Origin: Myxococcota bacterium
GTDB lineage: Bacteria; Myxococcota_A; UBA796
Direction: 5' to 3'
Length of the DNA: 44,487 nt
NCBI GenBank assembly: GCA_029251165.1
Contig: JAQXDW010000093.1
Span: 1 to 44,487, forward strand
The translations under genes were made by a program, and so were the position numbers. Positions 42,201-44,487 of this stretch are shown piece after piece. Numbering within the stretch: the first letter of the stretch is position 1; the number at the start of each line of letters is the position of its first letter. The notes below the pieces were generated by a model, which made no database searches, was not told where the DNA came from, and saw only the letters and a program-made list of their open reading frames with translations.

Positions 42201-42670
42201 GCGAGACGGCGATGGTCATGGTCGGGACCATGGTCTTCGCGCCCATCGGCGGCATCTGGCTGCTGTACCTCGCCGGCTACAACCTCTCGATCGCTGCCGG
42301 CGTCGGCTTCATCGCGCTGGCTGGGCTGGCGGCGGAGACGGGAGTGGTGATGCTCGTGTACCTCGACGAGGCCTGCGACCGGCGCGCTGAGGAGGGTCGG
42401 CTGCGCTCCATCGACGACCTCAAGGCCGCGATCATGTCCGGCGCGGTGGATCGGGTCCGCCCCAAGCTCATGACCGTCACCACAACGATGATCGGCCTGC
42501 TGCCCATCATGTACGGGACCGAGACCGGCACTCGGGTGATGAAGCGCATCGCAGCGCCGATGGTCGGCGGGCTGGCCTCCTCGACCCTCCTCACTCTCGT
42601 GATGCTGCCAGGCCTCTACCTGCTGTGGAAGGGCTTCCTCCTGCGACGAGGAGACGCACGCCCCTCGTAG
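39281..42670 (+). CDS. cusA: CusA-type RND copper/silver pump with inserted EF-hand pair
   Basis: 1129 aa, ATG 39281, overlapping cusB. This is the proton-driven inner-membrane pump of the Cus complex: 12 helices, RND signatures (GIAIAIGVMVDASVVMVEN, VGPALFFSLLIVTVSFLP, GFIALAGLAAETGVVMLVYLDEA). The three substrate methionines that define CusA are kept: LLYMP (Met652), LTMIETT (Met702), RIDMLATGIK (Met751), with the same 50- and 49-residue spacing as E. coli Met573/623/672. About 80 extra residues sit between WIYQYTLTD and RAIQDWYLRYDL in the periplasmic porter region. They contain two canonical 12-residue EF-hand loops, DADGDHMVSDRE (159-170) and DADSDGQISPAE (217-228). The constant offset of 79 to E. 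coli numbering shows the insertion accounts for nearly all the extra length. Confidence 0.96.
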   Translation: MIQRVIELSVRNRVFVLLIAALVSVVGGLTLRQLPIDAIPDLSDVQVIVYTKHPGQAPQVIEDQVTYPLATAMLSVPYAKNVRGYSFFGFSMVYVIFEDGTDLYWARSRVLEYLNVVQGRLPDGVTAQLGPDATGVGWIYQYTLTDFTPRAEVLRAALDADGDHMVSDRELPAPDSGSVYTASTLAALLTVPTPPTKATSPAAWTDESLHYLVACFDADSDGQISPAELANAANFRGVSLDRLRAIQDWYLRYDLMSLQGVSEVASVGGFVKQYQVEVDPEKLRAHKVSLRAVKAAIQDANLDVSGRLIEMAETEYMIRGQGYIGSIEDLQTVPVGLDADQHTPVLLSQVARVQIGPEARRGIVDVNGEGEVVSGIVVMRSGENASAVIDRVEARLASLKAGLPEGVEIHTAYDRSSLIERAVSTLKHKLVEEMVVVALVCVVFLLHLRSALVAIITLPIGVAMAFIGMNLLDMNANIMSLGGIAIAIGVMVDASVVMVENLHKHRERHPEADQVELVINASREVGPALFFSLLIVTVSFLPVFTLQQQEGRMFAPLATTKTFAMAASALLAITVIPALMVYLVRGRIRPERDNPISRLCIRLYRPVLSGVLRFPRLTVLLGILLAAATAWPYSRLGNEFMPPLNEGDLLYMPTTPPGISITAAKDLLQETDRIIAAHPQVTNVLGKIGRAETATDPAPLTMIETTILLTDTETWPADKTIEDIIGELDDMVQLPGVTNAWTMPIKTRIDMLATGIKTPVGIKLLGDDLSELSAVGAQIEGVLQGVAGTASVYSERVVGGNYIDVQIRRTDAARYGLNVRDVQDVITSAVGGMNVTETVEGLERYPVNVRYPRELRSNLEELRQVAVHTPMGHTVPLGQVADISVTKGAPAIKSENARRTAWIFVDLSTDDVGGYVEAAKQVVEAKVVLPDGVSLVWSGQYEYMQRANERLSVVIPITLGIIFILLYAHFRRLGETAMVMVGTMVFAPIGGIWLLYLAGYNLSIAAGVGFIALAGLAAETGVVMLVYLDEACDRRAEEGRLRSIDDLKAAIMSGAVDRVRPKLMTVTTTMIGLLPIMYGTETGTRVMKRIAAPMVGGLASSTLLTLVMLPGLYLLWKGFLLRRGDARPS

Positions 42671-42722
42671 GCCGCCGCGACCATCTCACCAGAAGCGGTG
42701 ACCGGAGCGCCGCCAGAGGCTC

Positions 42723-44144
42723 CTACGGCCGGTACGCCGCAGGCACCCCCTCGACCCCAAGCTCCAGCACCAGCAGGTCGTCGGTGTCGCGCTCCTGGAC
42801 GTACAGGACGTCCGTCTCCCAGCCGCCGACCCCCAGCCCCCAGTGCAGGTTGGGGATCCAGTAGCTGCCGGTGTCTACAACCCGCTCCGGCTCGCCGCCT
42901 TCCGCGGAGAACCGCCAGATGTAGCCCATCACGTACTCGGTGACGTAGACGTTTCCGCAGGCATCCGCCGCCATGCCGTCCAGCCCACCGCGCCAGGAGT
43001 GGTGGGCGTCTGAGGCGCAGTACAGCGCGCCATGCCCCGGATCGATGCAGGATCCCGATGCGTACCCTTCATAGTCAACGATCACGCACTCATCGCCGCT
43101 GCTCAGCGCCTCGCAGGCGGTAAAGACCACCGTCTCCCAGGAGGTGATGTCGCAGATGAGGATGTCCTCCCAGGAGGGGTCGCAGGTCCGGCTGCTGCCC
43201 AGCGCCTCGCAGCTCGCCCCGCTGGTCTTGCCCACGCAGGCGCTGACCACCTCACCGGGCACCTTCGGGCAGAACAGCGCGCCGCCGCTGTCCGGAGTCG
43301 TGCAGACACTCTCGATGGACTCCCCCAGGGCCGACGTCACGCAGGACTCACCGGCTGCCAGCCCCTCACAGGCCCCCTCGTCCACGCGCTCCTCGCAGGC
43401 CAGCGGCTCGCCCATGCAGGCACCGATGCCGATGCCCGAGGGCAGGAAGCACTCCGCGCCATCCTCCAGCCCGATGCAGCTGGTGGCCTTCTCGGTGTCG
43501 GCCGGGGTCTCGCCGTACAGGATCGGTGCCTGCCAGCCCTCGCCGTCTCGGGCGATGGCGTGAACGGTTCCGCCGCCGAAGCTGTTGACGAACAGGACCG
43601 CCTCGTCAGGGCCGAAGGCGAGGCCGTTGGGGCTGAACAGGTCGGTGGCGATGATCTCGAATTCGCCGGTCTTCGCATCCACTCGCCGCACCGCACCGGC
43701 GTCGTGCTCGGCGACGTAGATAAAGCCCGCCGCATCCACGGTCACCCCGTTGGGGTACGACAGCCCCGACAGCAGGGTGGTCCGACCGCCGTCGGGAGAG
43801 ATGATCTCCAGGTTGCCCCGCCACGGCGAGGCGATCACGAGGTCGCCGTACGGCAGGTACGCCATGCCCGCAGCCTCTCCAAAGTCTGGAGAGAACACCT
43901 CAACGTCACCCGCCATGGAGATCTTCAGGACGTTCCCGTTCTCGTCGGGGCTGACGAAGTTGCCCTCGATGTCGAAGGCGAAGTCCTCAGAGGTGGTGAA
44001 GCCTGAGATCCGGGACGCCTCGACCGGCAGCGCCGCGAGGCTGTCGCAGTCTGGCGGCAAGACCTCCTCGGTCTCTCCGGTGTCGTCTCCAGCCTGCGGT
44101 GTGGAGGTGGGGTTAGAGGAGGTGCAGGCGAGAAGAAGAAGCAT
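42723..44144 (-). CDS. Beta-propeller (NHL/SMP-30-like) lipoprotein with 16-Cys insert
   Basis: 473 aa from ATG 44144 (MLLLLACTSS, lipid Cys7). The frame is open for 62 codons further but without signal character. Residues about 45-215 are propeller blades (FAFDIEGNFVSPDENGNVL, GMAYLPYGDLVIAS, PNGVTVDAAGFIYVAEHD, PNGLAFGPDEAVLFVNSFGG). The propeller resumes near 388 (GLDGMAADACGNVYVTEYVMG) and closes with WGLGVGGWETDVLYV. Between them (222-377) lie four tandem cysteine modules of about 40 residues, each with four Cys (starting at 223, 259, 303, 344). No gluconolactonase active-site set is evident. It is probably exported and surface-exposed, in a binding role; this is inference. It converges on cusA with 52 bp between. 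Confidence 0.85.
   Translation of the reverse strand: MLLLLACTSSNPTSTPQAGDDTGETEEVLPPDCDSLAALPVEASRISGFTTSEDFAFDIEGNFVSPDENGNVLKISMAGDVEVFSPDFGEAAGMAYLPYGDLVIASPWRGNLEIISPDGGRTTLLSGLSYPNGVTVDAAGFIYVAEHDAGAVRRVDAKTGEFEIIATDLFSPNGLAFGPDEAVLFVNSFGGGTVHAIARDGEGWQAPILYGETPADTEKATSCIGLEDGAECFLPSGIGIGACMGEPLACEERVDEGACEGLAAGESCVTSALGESIESVCTTPDSGGALFCPKVPGEVVSACVGKTSGASCEALGSSRTCDPSWEDILICDITSWETVVFTACEALSSGDECVIVDYEGYASGSCIDPGHGALYCASDAHHSWRGGLDGMAADACGNVYVTEYVMGYIWRFSAEGGEPERVVDTGSYWIPNLHWGLGVGGWETDVLYVQERDTDDLLVLELGVEGVPAAYRP
43014..43481 (-). repeat. Four tandem four-cysteine modules in the propeller protein
   Basis: Residues 222-377 of the propeller lipoprotein. Each module follows C-x-G/A-L-x-x-G-x-x-C (first pair always 9 apart: 223/232, 259/268, 303/312, 344/353), then two more Cys at about +20 and +28 to +33. 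The regular spacing implies a disulfide-stabilised repeat. Confidence 0.8.
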
Positions 44145-44178
44145 GCCCCGGAGAGTAACGACAATGTAGGCGCTCGTT

Positions 44179-44218
44179 GTGCTCCATGGATGGGGGCACC
44201 GCTCCCCGGCAGGAGCAC
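44179..44218. other. Inverted repeat in divergent promoter region
   Basis: gtgctcc (44179-44185) and ggagcac (44212-44218) are perfect 7-bp arms, with inner gggg and cccc that can also pair. It lies between the divergent propeller lipoprotein and the GT-C-like gene and could be an operator or RNA hairpin. No T-tract is present. Confidence 0.35.
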
Positions 44219-44305
44219 AGGAGATCGACAGTCGGTCGGCAGCGCTGGATACAATCGTCTCCCGGTCACCTCGCCGGGGTACCTGACAGGCGATATCGGC
44301 ACAGA

Positions 44306-44487
44306 ATGGATCGACTCCCACAGCGAGCACAGCACTGGTGGCAGGGACTGGATGACCCGGGCCGGCGCCGTGCCTCCTGGCTCGTGCTGTGTGGCGTGGT
44401 CTACATCGTCCACTACCTGGTGTATTGCCTTCCGCAGCCGTTCTTCATCGAAGATGCCGCGATCACGTTCACGTACTCCGAGCACCT
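44306..44487 (+). CDS. N-terminus of GT-C-like membrane protein (3' end outside window)
   Basis: The frame from ATG 44306 is open to the right edge; 60 codons are visible. A basic N-terminal stretch (WQGLDDPGRRRASW) leads into one hydrophobic helix (LVLCGVVYIVHYLVY). The loop PFFIEDAAITFTYSEH follows. That loop matches the first periplasmic loop of GT-C glycosyltransferases and related polytopic proteins, where a DD/ED-A-x-I-T-F-x-Y phrase holds the metal-binding/catalytic acid. The rest of the protein is not seen, so family and donor lipid cannot be named. Confidence 0.65.
   Translation, partial: MDRLPQRAQHWWQGLDDPGRRRASWLVLCGVVYIVHYLVYCLPQPFFIEDAAITFTYSEH

Overview
This is a GC-rich window with high G+C at third codon positions and dense, often overlapping genes. 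It looks like a chromosomal segment of a Myxococcota / 'deltaproteobacterial' predator-type lineage. The support is gene content: MopE-type metal-binding repeats fused to a C-type lectin, a CotH/lamin-tail lipoprotein, a DUF4476 protein, an AgmX/PglI-type domain, a kinase-ATPase-TPR giant, and an abundance of Asp/Thr-rich lipoproteins. No rRNA, tRNA, CRISPR array, transposase or phage gene was seen. The lineage is inferred from families only.

Layout. 1-7.2 kb: secreted or lipoprotein genes (GH18 chitinase-like, possible caspase-fold protein, CotH, MopE-lectin, SH3b), a YigZ/IMPACT gene and one decayed gene. 7.2-12.3 kb: housekeeping (NUDIX, SirB1-like, hisS, M20 peptidase). 12.3-17.4 kb: lipoproteins of unknown role, a PQQ-type sugar dehydrogenase-like protein, and a DUF4476 lipoprotein. 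17.7-21 kb: an 1124-residue kinase/ATPase/TPR protein whose kinase and Walker A motifs are both degenerate. 21-29 kb: FAH-family hydrolase, a coupled M16 protease pair, lipoproteins, and a membrane spermidine-synthase-like protein. 29-31.3 kb: an NtrC-type two-component system. 31.4-42.7 kb: a redox/copper block made of a five-heme cytochrome lipoprotein, a multicopper oxidase lipoprotein and a complete cusCBA RND copper/silver pump. 42.7-44.5 kb: a beta-propeller lipoprotein with a 16-cysteine insert, then the start of a GT-C-like membrane protein.

How the genes may work together. The pump operon has a textbook sigma-54 promoter (36507-36522) and an upstream 20-bp dyad (36412-36431), which are the parts an NtrC-type activator needs. 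Such an activator is encoded 5 kb away (29991-31319). This suggests a sigma-54-driven metal stress response in place of the usual OmpR-type CusRS. The pump CusA carries two canonical EF-hand loops inserted in its periplasmic domain, and CusB carries three heavy-metal-binding modules. The multicopper oxidase and multiheme cytochrome upstream may be partners in periplasmic or cell-surface copper/electron chemistry.

A window-wide oddity is the extreme shortness of many export signals. Several lipoproteins begin only 6-9 residues before the lipobox cysteine, with no basic residue, and at least three of these starts are fixed by in-frame stops a few codons upstream.
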